From the NCBI RefSeq assembly GCF_029478665.1, contig NZ_JARPQB010000025.1:41936-105935 (forward strand): a stretch of DNA of 64,000 bases. The letters are read 5' to 3'. This document shows, in pieces, positions 46,361-55,358 of the stretch (its first letter is position 1; each line of letters starts with the position of its first letter). Under the pieces are notes generated by a model. The model was not told where the DNA came from. It worked only from the letters and a program-made list of their open reading frames with translations, and searched no databases. This DNA is from Pseudomonas entomophila. GTDB lineage: Bacteria; Pseudomonadota; Gammaproteobacteria; Pseudomonadales; Pseudomonadaceae. The position numbers and the translations under genes were made by a program.

Positions 46361-47353
46361 ATGCAAAGCAGCAGCACCCTTTTCCCCGTCGCGTTGCTCA
46401 GTGCCGAGCGCCGCGGCGACCTCAGCGAAGACGTCTATCGGATCAAGGCCGGCAACAGCCCGGACCCGAGCGTCGAGCTGGCAGTCACCCGTCTGGGGCT
46501 GGCTGATCAACGGCGCGCCCAGGGCGTGCCGGTCATTCTGCTGCACGGCAGCTTTTCCAACCGACGGTTCTGGTTCTCGCCCAAGGGCATCGGCCTGGGC
46601 GCCTTCCTCGCGCGCGCGGGTTTCGATGTGTGGGTTCCGGAAATGCGTGGCCACGGCTTGTCGCCACGCAACCGTGACTGGCGCCACAACCGGGTGGCGG
46701 ACTACGCCCGCTACGACTTGCCGGTGATCGGCGCGTTCGTTCGCGAGCAGACCGGGCAGGCGCCGCACTGGGTCGGGCACTCGCTGGGTGGTACCACCCT
46801 GGCCGCGGCTCTGGGTAGTGGATACCTGGAGGCCGGGCTGGTGGCCAGCGCAGCGTTGTTCGGTACTCAGGTCAGCCGGATCTACTGGCCTTTGAAAGTA
46901 CCTCCGGTGGAGTGGGGCGCGCGTCTGCTGATCAAGCGTTTCTCGCAGATTTCCGGCTCGCGCCTCAAGCGCGGTCCGGAAGACGAGCCCATCGGCCTGG
47001 CCCTGGAAAGCCTGCACTGGAATGGCCTGTTCGGGCGCTTTGGTGACAAGGAACAGGACTGGTGGGCGGGGCTGGCGGACGTCGAGGTGCCGCTGCTGGC
47101 AGTAGCCGGCGCGGCGGACTTCCAGGACCCGGTGTGGGCCTGCCGCAAGCTGTTCGAGCAGTTCGGCGGCGACAGCAAGCAGTTCCTGCGCCTGGGGCGC
47201 GAGGAGGGCTTCGAGGCCTTCGGGCATGTCGACATGCTGGTCAGCAAGGCGGCGCAGGCACAGGTGTGGCCACTGGTGGAGCGCTGGTTGAGGGATCCGC
47301 TGGTAGCGGTGCATGCCTCGACGGTGGCAGTGGAACCTGTAGCGGTCAGCTAG
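46361..47353 (+). CDS. Alpha/beta-fold hydrolase
   Basis: A 330-residue protein of the alpha/beta-hydrolase fold: oxyanion 'ILLHGSFSNRRFW' near residue 65, nucleophile Ser141 in GHSLGG, an Asp region in 'VPLLAVAGAADFQDPV', and His in 'EAFGHVDML'. The size and 'FWFSPKGIGLGAFLARAGFDVWVPEMRGHG' resemble lipase-like proteins related to the alpha/beta hydrolases found near ppsA/rraA in Pseudomonas. There is no clear signal peptide. A REPIN precedes it. The substrate is unknown. Confidence 0.85.
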   Translation: MQSSSTLFPVALLSAERRGDLSEDVYRIKAGNSPDPSVELAVTRLGLADQRRAQGVPVILLHGSFSNRRFWFSPKGIGLGAFLARAGFDVWVPEMRGHGLSPRNRDWRHNRVADYARYDLPVIGAFVREQTGQAPHWVGHSLGGTTLAAALGSGYLEAGLVASAALFGTQVSRIYWPLKVPPVEWGARLLIKRFSQISGSRLKRGPEDEPIGLALESLHWNGLFGRFGDKEQDWWAGLADVEVPLLAVAGAADFQDPVWACRKLFEQFGGDSKQFLRLGREEGFEAFGHVDMLVSKAAQAQVWPLVERWLRDPLVAVHASTVAVEPVAVS

Positions 47354-47386
47354 CCGCTTGCGCCTGTGCTGAACGCTGCGCGGTAC

Positions 47387-47543
47387 CTGTAGGAGCCGGC
47401 CTTGCCGGCGAATGGGCCAGAGCAGTCAACACAAGGCAGTTGCTCCCCTGCCTGGCCCGGCTTTGCCGGGCATCGCCAGCAAGGCTGGTTCCTACAGGTT
47501 CCGGTACTGCGGTAGGTGCGGGCTCGCCCGCGAAGAGGCCGGT
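47387..47543. repeat. REP cluster of mixed subtypes
   Basis: GTAGGAGCCGGCCTTGCCGG (from 47389) pairs loosely with CCAGCAAGGCTGGTTCCTAC (ending at 47494), and a single GGTAGGTGCGGGCTCGCCCG follows. The two outer stems are of different subtypes, so the element has lost its symmetry. Confidence 0.7.
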
Positions 47544-47648
47544 ACCGGCTGCAGCAAACTGACTGACCGGTCCCGGATGACTGCCATGCCATCCAAGGTG
47601 TAGCCTTGAGGCCACCTTCGCTTTCGTTGTGACTGACAGGAGTTTCCC

Positions 47649-48140
47649 ATGCAGCATTACGTAACGCCCGACCTGTGCGACGCCTACCCGGACCTGGTCC
47701 AGGTGCTCGAACCCATGTTCAGCAACTTCGGTGGCCGCGATTCGTTCGGTGGCCAGATCGTCACCATCAAATGCTTCGAGGACAACTCGCTGGTCAAGGA
47801 GCAAGTCGATCTCGACGGCAAGGGCAAGGTCCTGGTGGTCGATGGCGGCGGTTCGCTGCGCCGCGCGTTGCTGGGCGACATGCTCGCCGAGAAGGCCGCG
47901 AAGAACGGCTGGGAAGGCCTGGTGATCTACGGCTGCGTGCGTGACGTTGATGTGCTGGTACAGACCGATGTCGGCGTGCAGGCCCTGGCCAGCCACCCGA
48001 TGAAGACCGACAAGCGCGGCATCGGTGACCTCAACGTCGCGGTCACGTTTGCCGGCGTGACCTTCCGTCCGGGCGAGTATGTGTACGCCGACAACAATGG
48101 CGTGATCGTCTCGCCAAGCCCGCTGAAGATGCCGGAGTGA
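47649..48140 (+). CDS. rraA: RraA: ribonuclease E activity regulator / HMG aldolase-like fold
   Basis: A 163-residue trimeric protein that in E. coli binds RNase E and lowers its activity, changing mRNA decay. It begins [19 protein letters not shown] and has the conserved '[23 protein letters not shown]', '[20 protein letters not shown]' and '[12 protein letters not shown]' segments. Some homologues act as 4-hydroxy-4-methyl-2-oxoglutarate aldolases, so an enzyme role is possible ('[10 protein letters not shown]' includes the aldolase Arg). It is followed 27 bases later by zntB, in the same direction. Confidence 0.92.
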   Translation: MQHYVTPDLCDAYPDLVQVLEPMFSNFGGRDSFGGQIVTIKCFEDNSLVKEQVDLDGKGKVLVVDGGGSLRRALLGDMLAEKAAKNGWEGLVIYGCVRDVDVLVQTDVGVQALASHPMKTDKRGIGDLNVAVTFAGVTFRPGEYVYADNNGVIVSPSPLKMPE

Positions 48141-48167
48141 CGCGCCGCGGGCGCTGATGGAGCTTTG

Positions 48168-49163
48168 ATGTTCGAGGAAGACAACGCGCAGTGGGGCCTG
48201 GTGCATGCCCTGGTGCTCGATGGCAAGGGTGGCGCGCGTTCGATCGCGCGGACCGAGCTGGACGATCTGCAGTTGGATGCCCATGAGAGCCTGTGGCTGC
48301 ATTGGGATCGCAGCCACCCGCAGACCCGCACCTGGCTGCTGCAGGACAGTGGCCTGAGCGAGTTCGCCTGCGACCTGCTGCTGGAAGAAAACACCCGTCC
48401 ACGCCTGCTGCAACTGGCCAACGAGCAGATGCTGCTGTTCCTGCGCGGTGTCAACCTCAACCCGGGCGCGGAGCCTGAGGACATGGTGTCGGTGCGCATC
48501 TTCGCCGAGGCGCGCCGGGTCATCTCGTTGCGCCTGCGCCCTTTGCGCGCCAGTGACGAAATGCTGCAACAGCTGGACGAGGGCAGGGGGCCGAAATCGG
48601 CCTCCGAACTGCTCCTGCTGATGGGCGAACTGCTCACGGAAAAGGTCCAGGCACTGGTCAGCGACCTGTCGGAAGCCGTCGATTTCGAGGAAGAGAAGGT
48701 GGAATCCGACGAACGGTATGCGCCGGAGCAGGGCAGCCTGCAGCAGATCCGCCGTCGCGCCGCCGGCCTGCGCCGCTTTCTTGCCCCGCAACGGGATATC
48801 TACGCCCAGTTGTCGCGCAACAAGTGCAGCTGGTTCGCCGACCCCGACGCGGACTACTGGAACGAGCTGAACAACAGTCTGATCCGCTACCTGGAAGAGC
48901 TGGAGCTGGCCCGCGAGCGCGCCGCCCTGGTGCTGGAGAGCGAGGACCGGCGGCGCAGCGAGCGGATGAACCGGACCATGTACCGCTTCGGCATCATCAC
49001 CTGCATCTTCCTGCCCATGAGCTTCGTCACCGGGCTGCTGGGCATCAACGTCGGCGGTATTCCGGGTTCCGGCAGCCCCTACGGCTTCCTGTTCGCCAGC
49101 CTGATCGTGCTGGGGTTGGCGGTGGGGCAGTGGCTGTTGTTCCGGCGGCTGAGGTGGGTGTGA
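48168..49163 (+). CDS. zntB: ZntB-like CorA-family metal transporter
   Basis: A 331-residue protein with a large cytoplasmic N-terminal domain and two C-terminal helices (about 272-294 and 305-322). The pore signature is GIN in 'MSFVTGLLGINVGGIPG', where Mg2+ channels of the CorA family have GMN; GIN marks the ZntB branch, which transports Zn2+. It starts 27 bases after rraA, so the two may be co-transcribed. Metal specificity is from the motif only. Confidence 0.85.
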   Translation: MFEEDNAQWGLVHALVLDGKGGARSIARTELDDLQLDAHESLWLHWDRSHPQTRTWLLQDSGLSEFACDLLLEENTRPRLLQLANEQMLLFLRGVNLNPGAEPEDMVSVRIFAEARRVISLRLRPLRASDEMLQQLDEGRGPKSASELLLLMGELLTEKVQALVSDLSEAVDFEEEKVESDERYAPEQGSLQQIRRRAAGLRRFLAPQRDIYAQLSRNKCSWFADPDADYWNELNNSLIRYLEELELARERAALVLESEDRRRSERMNRTMYRFGIITCIFLPMSFVTGLLGINVGGIPGSGSPYGFLFASLIVLGLAVGQWLLFRRLRWV

Positions 49164-49280
49164 TGCGTTTCAACGCGGGGCAAGGCGAGTGTAAATCTCA
49201 TTTTGAAACATCCGTCCCACATTCATGTGTGACCCATCGGGCGGCGCCCTCGTCTTTGACTCACATTGCGCGAGGTGCCC

Positions 49281-49544
49281 ATGCACGATCCGTTTGAAGA
49301 ATCCCTGCGCGACCTGCTCAAGGCGTCGCCGTCCGGCCAGGACCGTGACGACGCCGCCTGCCTGGGTCGCGTGCTCAAGACCGCCAACCGCCAGGTCGGC
49401 GCGGGCGATCTGTTCAGCCTGCTTGGCCGTTGGAGCCAGGCGCTGCTGATCGCCGTGAACAATGGCTCGGCGCATGTCGCGCCGGTCCGTCGCAACTCTA
49501 CCCGCAACGCTGCCGCTGGCAGGCACGCAGATAAGGCCGATTGA
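49281..49544 (+). CDS. crfX: CrfX (CfrX) conserved small protein
   Basis: An 87-residue protein known from the crfX-cmpX-sigX-oprF block of Pseudomonas (also written cfrX). It begins MHDPFEESLRDLLKASPSGQDRDDAACLGRVLKTANRQVGAGDLFSLLGRW and ends in a basic tail. The start ATG has a GAGG 8 bases upstream. Its stop overlaps a TTG three bases before the cmpX region, so translation is coupled. Its biochemical role is unknown; the block is under envelope-stress control in P. aeruginosa. Confidence 0.85.
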   Translation: MHDPFEESLRDLLKASPSGQDRDDAACLGRVLKTANRQVGAGDLFSLLGRWSQALLIAVNNGSAHVAPVRRNSTRNAAAGRHADKAD

Positions 49545-49546
49545 AT

Positions 49547-50371
49547 ATGGAACTCGATCTCTGGACCCAGAGCCTGGTCACCGCCATGACCGCCCTTTGG
49601 ACCAAGGTGGCGAACTTCATCCCCAACCTGTTCGGCGCACTGGTCGTGGTGCTGCTTGGTTTCGTCGTGGCCAAACTGCTCGACACCTTGCTCTCCAAGG
49701 TGCTCGCCAAGTTTGGCCTTGACCGCCTGATGAGCGGCACCGGGCTGACCAAGATGCTGGCCCGGGTCGGCATCCAGGTGCCGATCTCGACACTGATCGG
49801 CAAGATCGTCTACTGGTTCGTGTTGCTGATCTTCCTGGTCTCGGCCGCAGAATCGCTTGGGCTCGAGCGGGTCTCGGCCACCCTCGACATGCTCGCCCTG
49901 TACCTGCCCAAAGTGTTCGGCGCGGCGCTGGTGCTGCTGGCCGGCGTGCTGCTGGCGCAACTGGCCAATGGCCTGGTGCGCGGCGCCGCCGAGGGTATCG
50001 GCCTGGAGTACGCCGCAGGCGTCGGGCGTATCGTCCAGGGCCTGGTGATCATCATCAGCATCTCGGTGGCCATCAGCCAGCTCGAGGTCAAGACCGACCT
50101 GCTGAACCACGTGATCGTCATCGGTTTGATTACCGTTGGTCTGGCAGTTGCACTGGCGATGGGCCTGGGCAGCCGTGAAATCGCCGGGCAGATCCTGGCC
50201 GGAATCTATGTGCGTGAGCTGTATCAAGTAGGCCAGCAGGTGCGTATTGGCGAGGTCGAAGGGCATATCGAGGAGATCGGCACGGTCAAGACGACGCTGC
50301 TCACTGATGATGGCGAATTAGTGTCGTTTTCCAATCGCGTGCTGCTTGAGCAGCGCGTGAATAGCCGCTAA
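49547..50371 (+). CDS. cmpX: CmpX, mechanosensitive-channel-like inner-membrane protein
   Basis: A 274-residue inner-membrane protein with four to five predicted helices, including 'LFGALVVVLLGFVVAKLLDTLLSK' near residues 26-50, and the TM/β-domain region 'GLGSREIAGQILAGIYVRELYQVGQQVRIGEVEGHIEEIG' that resembles small mechanosensitive (MscS-like) channels. CmpX is co-transcribed with crfX in P. aeruginosa and affects sigX expression. The ATG at 49547 is preferred to the TTG two codons before it. It lies 89 bases before sigX. Confidence 0.85.
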   Translation: MELDLWTQSLVTAMTALWTKVANFIPNLFGALVVVLLGFVVAKLLDTLLSKVLAKFGLDRLMSGTGLTKMLARVGIQVPISTLIGKIVYWFVLLIFLVSAAESLGLERVSATLDMLALYLPKVFGAALVLLAGVLLAQLANGLVRGAAEGIGLEYAAGVGRIVQGLVIIISISVAISQLEVKTDLLNHVIVIGLITVGLAVALAMGLGSREIAGQILAGIYVRELYQVGQQVRIGEVEGHIEEIGTVKTTLLTDDGELVSFSNRVLLEQRVNSR

Positions 50372-50460
50372 CCGCACAAAAGCTGTTAATGTATGCCGCC
50401 GCGAAATCGGCCCAAGGGGGCCGAGCGGCGACATTGACCTGACTGTCGGCCAGATCCGTT

Positions 50461-51051
50461 TTGAATAAAGTTCATTCGCCGCCCATGCGCTATGACCCCC
50501 GAGAGCTCACCGACGAGGAGTTGGTGGCGCGTTCGCATGAGGAGCTGTTTCACGTTACCCGCGCCTATGAGGAACTCATGCGGCGCTACCAGCGGACGCT
50601 GTTCAACGTCTGCGCGCGCTACCTGGGGAACGATCGGGATGCCGACGATGTCTGTCAGGAGGTGATGTTGAAGGTGCTGTACGGGCTGAAGAACTTCGAG
50701 GGCAAATCGAAGTTCAAGACCTGGCTCTACAGCATCACCTACAACGAATGCATCACCCAGTACCGCAAGGAGCGGCGCAAGCGAAGGCTGATGGATGCCC
50801 TGAGCCTGGACCCTGTCGAAGAGGCGTCCGAGGACACGGCACCGAAGCCTGAAGAAAAGGGCGGGCTGGATAAATGGCTGGTGCATGTGAACCCGATCGA
50901 CCGGGAAATCCTGGTGCTGCGATTTGTCGCAGAGCTGGAATTCCAGGAGATCGCGGACATCATGCACATGGGCCTGAGCGCCACGAAAATGCGCTACAAG
51001 CGCGCGCTCGACAAGCTTAGAGAGAAATTTGCAGGCCTGGCTGAAACTTAG
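50461..51051 (+). CDS. sigX: ECF sigma factor SigX
   Basis: SigX is an extracytoplasmic-function sigma factor controlling membrane fluidity genes and oprF. The 196-residue protein has sigma region 2 ('RTLFNVCARYLGNDRDADDVCQEVMLKVLYGLKNFEGKSKFKTWLYSITYNE', about 44-95) and region 4 ('PIDREILVLRFVAELEFQEIADIMHMGLSATKMRYKRALDKLREKF', about 142-190). The start is the TTG at 50461 (MNKVHSPPM), as in P. aeruginosa SigX. No anti-sigma gene is adjacent. oprF follows after 110 bases. Confidence 0.95.
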   Translation: MNKVHSPPMRYDPRELTDEELVARSHEELFHVTRAYEELMRRYQRTLFNVCARYLGNDRDADDVCQEVMLKVLYGLKNFEGKSKFKTWLYSITYNECITQYRKERRKRRLMDALSLDPVEEASEDTAPKPEEKGGLDKWLVHVNPIDREILVLRFVAELEFQEIADIMHMGLSATKMRYKRALDKLREKFAGLAET

Positions 51052-51161
51052 TCGGTTGCAAATACCTCTAACCAACCGGCAAGTTCTGCTAGACTAGCCG
51101 TCGAGTTGTCCCCCGGATGTTGGTGGGACTGCTTAACTATCACCAGATGGGGATTTAACGG

Positions 51162-52202
51162 ATGAAATTGAAAAACACCTTGGGCTTGGCCATTGGTACT
51201 CTCGTAGCCGCTACTTCGCTCGGTGCTCTGGCACAAGGCCAAGGCGCGGTCGAAATCGAAGGCAACGTCACCAAGCAGTTCTACGATAGCGAGCGCAACT
51301 TCAAGAACGACGGCACCAACCCTGGTGTTCGCCTCGGTTACTTCCTGACCGACGACGTCTCCCTTGACCTGGGCTACAACGAGACTCACAACGCTCGTGG
51401 CGAAGTCTTCAACAAAGACATCAAAGGCTCGAAAACCAAGCTGGACGCCACCTACCACTTCGGTACCGTCGGCGATGCCCTGCGTCCGTACGTTTCCGCT
51501 GGTTTCGCTCACGAGAGCCTGGGCCAGGCCACTCGTGGCGGCCGTGACCACTCCACCTTCGCCAACGTTGGCGCTGGCGCCAAGTGGTACATCACCGACA
51601 TGTTCTTCGCCCGTGCCGGCGTCGAAGCCATGTACAACATCGACAACGGCAACACCGAGTGGGGTCCGACCGTTGGTCTGGGTCTGAACTTCGGTGGCAG
51701 CGGTGGCCAGAAAGCCGCTCCTGCGCCGGCTCCAGTTGCCGAAGTCTGCTCCGACAGCGACAACGACGGCGTCTGCGACAACGTCGACAAGTGCCCAGAC
51801 ACCCCAGCCAACGTTACCGTTGACGCTGATGGCTGCCCGGCTGTTGCCGAAGTCGTTCGCGTTGAGCTGGACGTCAAGTTCGACTTCGACAAGTCGGTCG
51901 TCAAGCCAAACAGCTACGGCGACATCAAGAACCTGGCTGACTTCATGAAGCAGTACCCACAGACCACCACCACCGTGGAAGGTCACACTGACTCCGTCGG
52001 CCCAGACGCTTACAACCAGAAGCTGTCCGAGCGTCGTGCCAACGCTGTCAAGCAGGTCCTGACCCAGCAGTACGGCGTAGAATCGAGCCGTGTTAGCTCG
52101 GTTGGCTACGGTGAGACCCGTCCGGTCGCCGACAACGCCACCGATGCTGGCCGCGCCGTCAACCGTCGCGTAGAAGCTCAGGTAGAAGCCCAGGCCAAGT
52201 AA
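51162..52202 (+). CDS. oprF: Major outer-membrane porin OprF
   Basis: OprF is the main non-specific porin and peptidoglycan anchor of Pseudomonas. The 346-residue precursor has a signal peptide (residues 1-24, ending SLGALAQ), an eight-stranded N-terminal barrel, a linker with four Cys residues ('CSDSDNDGVCDNVDKCPDTP... DGCPAVAEV', about 197-230) and the OmpA-like peptidoglycan-binding domain ('VEGHTDSVGPDAYNQKLSERRANAV', about 270-295). The codon usage (biased to a few codons) is typical of a highly expressed gene. In P. aeruginosa it has sigma-70 and SigX promoters; I could not identify the latter confidently here. A terminator follows. Confidence 0.98.
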   Translation: MKLKNTLGLAIGTLVAATSLGALAQGQGAVEIEGNVTKQFYDSERNFKNDGTNPGVRLGYFLTDDVSLDLGYNETHNARGEVFNKDIKGSKTKLDATYHFGTVGDALRPYVSAGFAHESLGQATRGGRDHSTFANVGAGAKWYITDMFFARAGVEAMYNIDNGNTEWGPTVGLGLNFGGSGGQKAAPAPAPVAEVCSDSDNDGVCDNVDKCPDTPANVTVDADGCPAVAEVVRVELDVKFDFDKSVVKPNSYGDIKNLADFMKQYPQTTTTVEGHTDSVGPDAYNQKLSERRANAVKQVLTQQYGVESSRVSSVGYGETRPVADNATDAGRAVNRRVEAQVEAQAK

Positions 52203-52220
52203 TTGGTTTGATGCTTCACG

Positions 52221-52246
52221 AAAAACCCGGCCTCGGCCGGGTTTTT
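52221..52246 (+). terminator. Rho-independent terminator of oprF
   Basis: AAAAACCCGGC-CTCG-GCCGGGTTTTT: a G+C-rich stem flanked by A and T tracts, 18 bases after the stop. It may work in both directions. Confidence 0.9.
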
Positions 52247-52315
52247 CTTTGCCTGGCGTTCAAGGGCGCCAGATCGCTCGGCCCTTCTACGCTGTCGCAC
52301 GGGAAACGGGGTTAT

Positions 52316-52402
52316 CTGTAGGAGCGGCTTCAGCCGCGAAGCAGGCAACGCGGTTTCTGGTACCCGCTTCGCGGGTGATCGCGGCTAAAGCCGCTCCTAC
52401 AG
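52316..52402. repeat. REPIN, 87 bp, 'GGCTTCAGCC' subtype (inverted relative to 3907)
   Basis: CTGTAGGAGCGGCTTCAGCC and its inverse with a small hairpin ACCCGC-TTC-GCGGGT near the right end; same length as the elements at 3907 and 20005. It occupies the site between oprF and the convergent kinase gene where P. aeruginosa has cobA and nitrite-reduction genes. Confidence 0.9.
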
Positions 52403-52440
52403 GTGTTATGTGTTGCGCCAAATCAATGGGCTATGGGAGC

Positions 52441-54111
52441 TCATCCCTTGAGCAGGGCGAGCAGTAGTACCAGGTTGAATAGCAGGGAAAGTAGCGCCAC
52501 CGTTCGCCACACTTTAAGTGGCTCACGCTCCAGCAGCGGGCGTGGTCGGTCGGGCAGTTCCTGTCGATCCCCGCGCTCAAGCAGCAACAACCACTGTTCA
52601 GCCGTCTCGAAGCGGTGTGCCGGATTGGCCGCCACCGCCTGTTCCAGATTGCGCTGCAACCACTCAGGCAAGTCGGGGCGATAACGGGCGGCACTGACTG
52701 GAGCGCCGAAACGCGGCCGCTGGAAGGCTTCGATCTCACCGTAGGGATAGTGCCCAGTCAGCAAGTGGTACAACGTCACAGCCACTGCATAGAGGTCCTG
52801 GCGTGGGCTGGGTGGCTGGCCATCGAAGGCTTCCGGAGCGATGTACGACGGCGTGCCGGGCAAGGTGTGGGGCAAGTCCTCGGACAGGCCCTGGCAGTAG
52901 GCCAGGCCGAAGTCCAGCACACGCAACTGACCGTCGCTGCCCAGATGCAGGTTTTCCGGCTTGATGTCGCGATGCAGCAGATTGCGCCGATGCAGTATGC
53001 CGACCGCCTGCAACAGCTGGCGAGCGACCTCCAGCCACTGTGGCAGGGGCAATGGGCCGTGGCTGGCGAGCAGGGAGGCGAGGGTGGTACCTGGATACTC
53101 GCGCATCAGGTAGTACAGGTGTTGGCGCTGGCTGGCCGGGTGCGTCTCGGGGAAGTGCCGGCCGGCGACCCGGCGCAGGAACCACTCTTCCAGCAGCAGG
53201 CTCTGGGTCGCCTTGAGCGCCACCTCGCGGGTCTCGGGCAGCGTCTTGAGCAACCAGGCCTGGCCGTGGTCATCCCGCACACGATAGAGCAGTGACTGAC
53301 GGCTTTGGCTGAGCATTCCTTCGACCGTCCAGCCATCGACCATCTGCCCGCTGCGCAAGGCGCCTGGCAGGGGCCATTGTTGCGACTGCGCCAGTGTATC
53401 GGCGAGGTTGGCCGAGCCCAGCGCATCGACGCGGACCAACAAGGCGCTGGCGTTGTCCTGGCTACCGCAAAGATGAGCGCAGGCCACCAATGTATCGGCG
53501 GCTTCCTGCAGATCTGGCTGTTCACGCAGGATCGCCTGGATATGCGTGTCTCCCAGACTGGCCCAGACGCCATCGCTGAGCAGCAGGAAGCACTCGCCTT
53601 CATGCAGATCACCCTCCAGGTAGTCCACCAGCAAGTGCTGATCCAGCCCCAGGGCGCGCTTGAGCACGTGCTGCATGCCCGGCTGATCCCAGACATGGTC
53701 CTCGCTCAGGCATTGCAGGCGGTCGCCATGCCAGCGGTACAGGCGGCAATCGCCGACATGGGCGAGGGTGAAGCGTCGCCCGCGCAATACCAGGGCGCTG
53801 AGGGTGGTCAGCAGGGGTTGGCCATTGCCTTGGGCGCGTAGCCAGCGGTTCTGTGCCAGCAGCAGGCGATCCAGGGCCTGGGGCACGCTCCAGGTGGCGG
53901 GCGTGGCGTAGTAGTCCAGCGCCAGTGCCTGGAGGCTGGCCCGCGCCGCCAGGCCGCCGTCGGCGCACTGGCTGACGCCGTCGGCGAGGGCGAACAGGTA
54001 GCCCTTGCTGGCGGCCAGCTCCGGCGCGGGGGTGACCAGGCGCAGGGCGTCCTGGTTTTCCGCCCGCGGCCCGGTGGCGCTGGCCTGGGCGAAACTCAGG
54101 CGCAGGCTCAT
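52441..54111 (-). CDS. Bifunctional PP2C protein phosphatase / serine-threonine kinase
   Basis: A 556-residue fusion. Residues 1-235 form a PP2C phosphatase ('AENQDALRLV', 'ALADGVSQC', 'AHVGDCRLYRW', 'LLSDGVWA', 'GSQDNASALL' carry the metal-binding Asp residues). Residues about 260-515 form a kinase with HRDIKPEN, DFG and APE motifs and a catalytic Lys in 'AWLLKTLP'; its glycine-rich loop is poor. A single helix ends the protein (about 530-552), so the domains face the cytoplasm. The start (54111) overlaps the nasA stop by 4 bases. Such a gene sits in the nitrate cluster of Pseudomonas; its targets are unknown, perhaps transporter activity. Confidence 0.92.
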   Translation of the reverse strand: MSLRLSFAQASATGPRAENQDALRLVTPAPELAASKGYLFALADGVSQCADGGLAARASLQALALDYYATPATWSVPQALDRLLLAQNRWLRAQGNGQPLLTTLSALVLRGRRFTLAHVGDCRLYRWHGDRLQCLSEDHVWDQPGMQHVLKRALGLDQHLLVDYLEGDLHEGECFLLLSDGVWASLGDTHIQAILREQPDLQEAADTLVACAHLCGSQDNASALLVRVDALGSANLADTLAQSQQWPLPGALRSGQMVDGWTVEGMLSQSRQSLLYRVRDDHGQAWLLKTLPETREVALKATQSLLLEEWFLRRVAGRHFPETHPASQRQHLYYLMREYPGTTLASLLASHGPLPLPQWLEVARQLLQAVGILHRRNLLHRDIKPENLHLGSDGQLRVLDFGLAYCQGLSEDLPHTLPGTPSYIAPEAFDGQPPSPRQDLYAVAVTLYHLLTGHYPYGEIEAFQRPRFGAPVSAARYRPDLPEWLQRNLEQAVAANPAHRFETAEQWLLLLERGDRQELPDRPRPLLEREPLKVWRTVALLSLLFNLVLLLALLKG

Positions 54112-55319
54112 ACCCGTGCCGCGGTGACCGCCGCCGAGCCCCAGGTGGTGCGCCAGCGCAGCTTGACGCCATGCAGGCCGAACCAGGCCAGCACGCCGAG
54201 GCTGGCGAACAACCACAAGCCCAGCTGGTAGTCGCCGGTATGCTGCTTGATGGCACCCAATCCGGCCGCGAGGAGGAAGCCGCCGATACCACCGGCCATG
54301 CCGATCAGCCCGGTCATCACCCCGATCTCCTGGCGGAAGCGTTGCGGCACCAGTTGGAACACTGCGCCATTGCCGGCGCCCAACCCCAGCATGGCGCTGA
54401 CGAACAGTGCCAGCGCGGCGGCCGCGCTGGGCAGGTTGAAGCCGACCGCGGCAATGCACACGGCCGCCACGCCGTACATGCCCAGCAAGGTGCGGATGCC
54501 GCCGAAGCGATCGGCCAGGGCCCCGCCCAGCGGGCGCATCAGGCTGCCGGCGAACACGCAGGCGGCGGTGTAGTAGCCAGCGGTGACCGGGCTCAGGGCG
54601 TACTGGTCGCTGAAGTAGCCGGGCAGGGCGCTGGCCAGGCCGATGAAGCCGCCGAAGGTGACGCTGTAGAAGAACATGAACCACCAGCTGTCGCGGTCGC
54701 CCAGGGCCTTGAGGTAGTCGGCCATGGCCTTCGGCTTGGGTCGCTCTGGGGCATTGCGCGCCAGCAGGGCGAACAGCGCCAGGGTCAGCAGCAGCGGCAG
54801 CAGGGCAAAGCCGAAGACATTGTTCCAGCCAAAGCCAGCCGCCAGGGCGGGCGCCAGCAGGGCGGCGAACACCGTGCCAGAGTTACCGGCGCCGGCGATG
54901 CCCATGGCTTTGCCCTGGTGCTGCGGTGGATACCACTGCGAGGCCAGTGGCAAGGAAACAGCGAACGAGGCTCCGGCGAAGCCGAGGAACACGCCGAGCA
55001 ACAGTGCCTGCTCATAGCTGTGCACGCCCAGGTGCCAGGCGCAGGCCAGGGCGACGATCACCACCACCTGGCCGATGAGGCCGGCGGTCTTCGGTGACAG
55101 GCGGTCGACCAGCAGGCCCATGGCGAAGCGCAGCAGCGCGCCGGCCAGGATCGGCGTGGCCACCATCAGGCCCCGTTGCTGGGCGCTGAGTTGCAGGTCG
55201 GCGGCGATTTGCACCGCCAGGGGGCCGAGCAGGTACCAGACCATGAAACTCAGGTCGAAGTAGAGGAAGGCGGCAAACAGGGTGGGCAGATGCCCGGATT
55301 TCCAGAAGCTCGTATTCAT
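54108..55319 (-). CDS. nasA: Nitrate/nitrite transporter NasA
   Basis: A 403-residue major-facilitator protein of the nitrate/nitrite porter family. It starts MNTSFWKSGHLPTLFAAFLYFDLSFMVWYLLGPL and has the family's glycine-rich NS signatures ('FLGFAGASFAVSLPLASQWYPPQHQGKAMGIAGAGNSGT' and 'GLIGMAGGIGGFLLAAGLG'), with 12 helices. It takes up nitrate for assimilation. A strong hairpin lies 40 bases before the start. It is transcribed with the downstream phosphatase/kinase gene. No nitrate or nitrite reductase genes are in the window. Confidence 0.94.
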   Translation of the reverse strand: MNTSFWKSGHLPTLFAAFLYFDLSFMVWYLLGPLAVQIAADLQLSAQQRGLMVATPILAGALLRFAMGLLVDRLSPKTAGLIGQVVVIVALACAWHLGVHSYEQALLLGVFLGFAGASFAVSLPLASQWYPPQHQGKAMGIAGAGNSGTVFAALLAPALAAGFGWNNVFGFALLPLLLTLALFALLARNAPERPKPKAMADYLKALGDRDSWWFMFFYSVTFGGFIGLASALPGYFSDQYALSPVTAGYYTAACVFAGSLMRPLGGALADRFGGIRTLLGMYGVAAVCIAAVGFNLPSAAAALALFVSAMLGLGAGNGAVFQLVPQRFRQEIGVMTGLIGMAGGIGGFLLAAGLGAIKQHTGDYQLGLWLFASLGVLAWFGLHGVKLRWRTTWGSAAVTAARV

Positions 55320-55358
55320 CGAACACCTCGTTGGACGCACAACACAGGGGCGGAAACG

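Noticed and set aside
51052..51161. SigX-dependent promoter before oprF
   Set aside because: Known in P. aeruginosa, but I could not find a -35/-10 pair close enough to the known pattern to mark coordinates.
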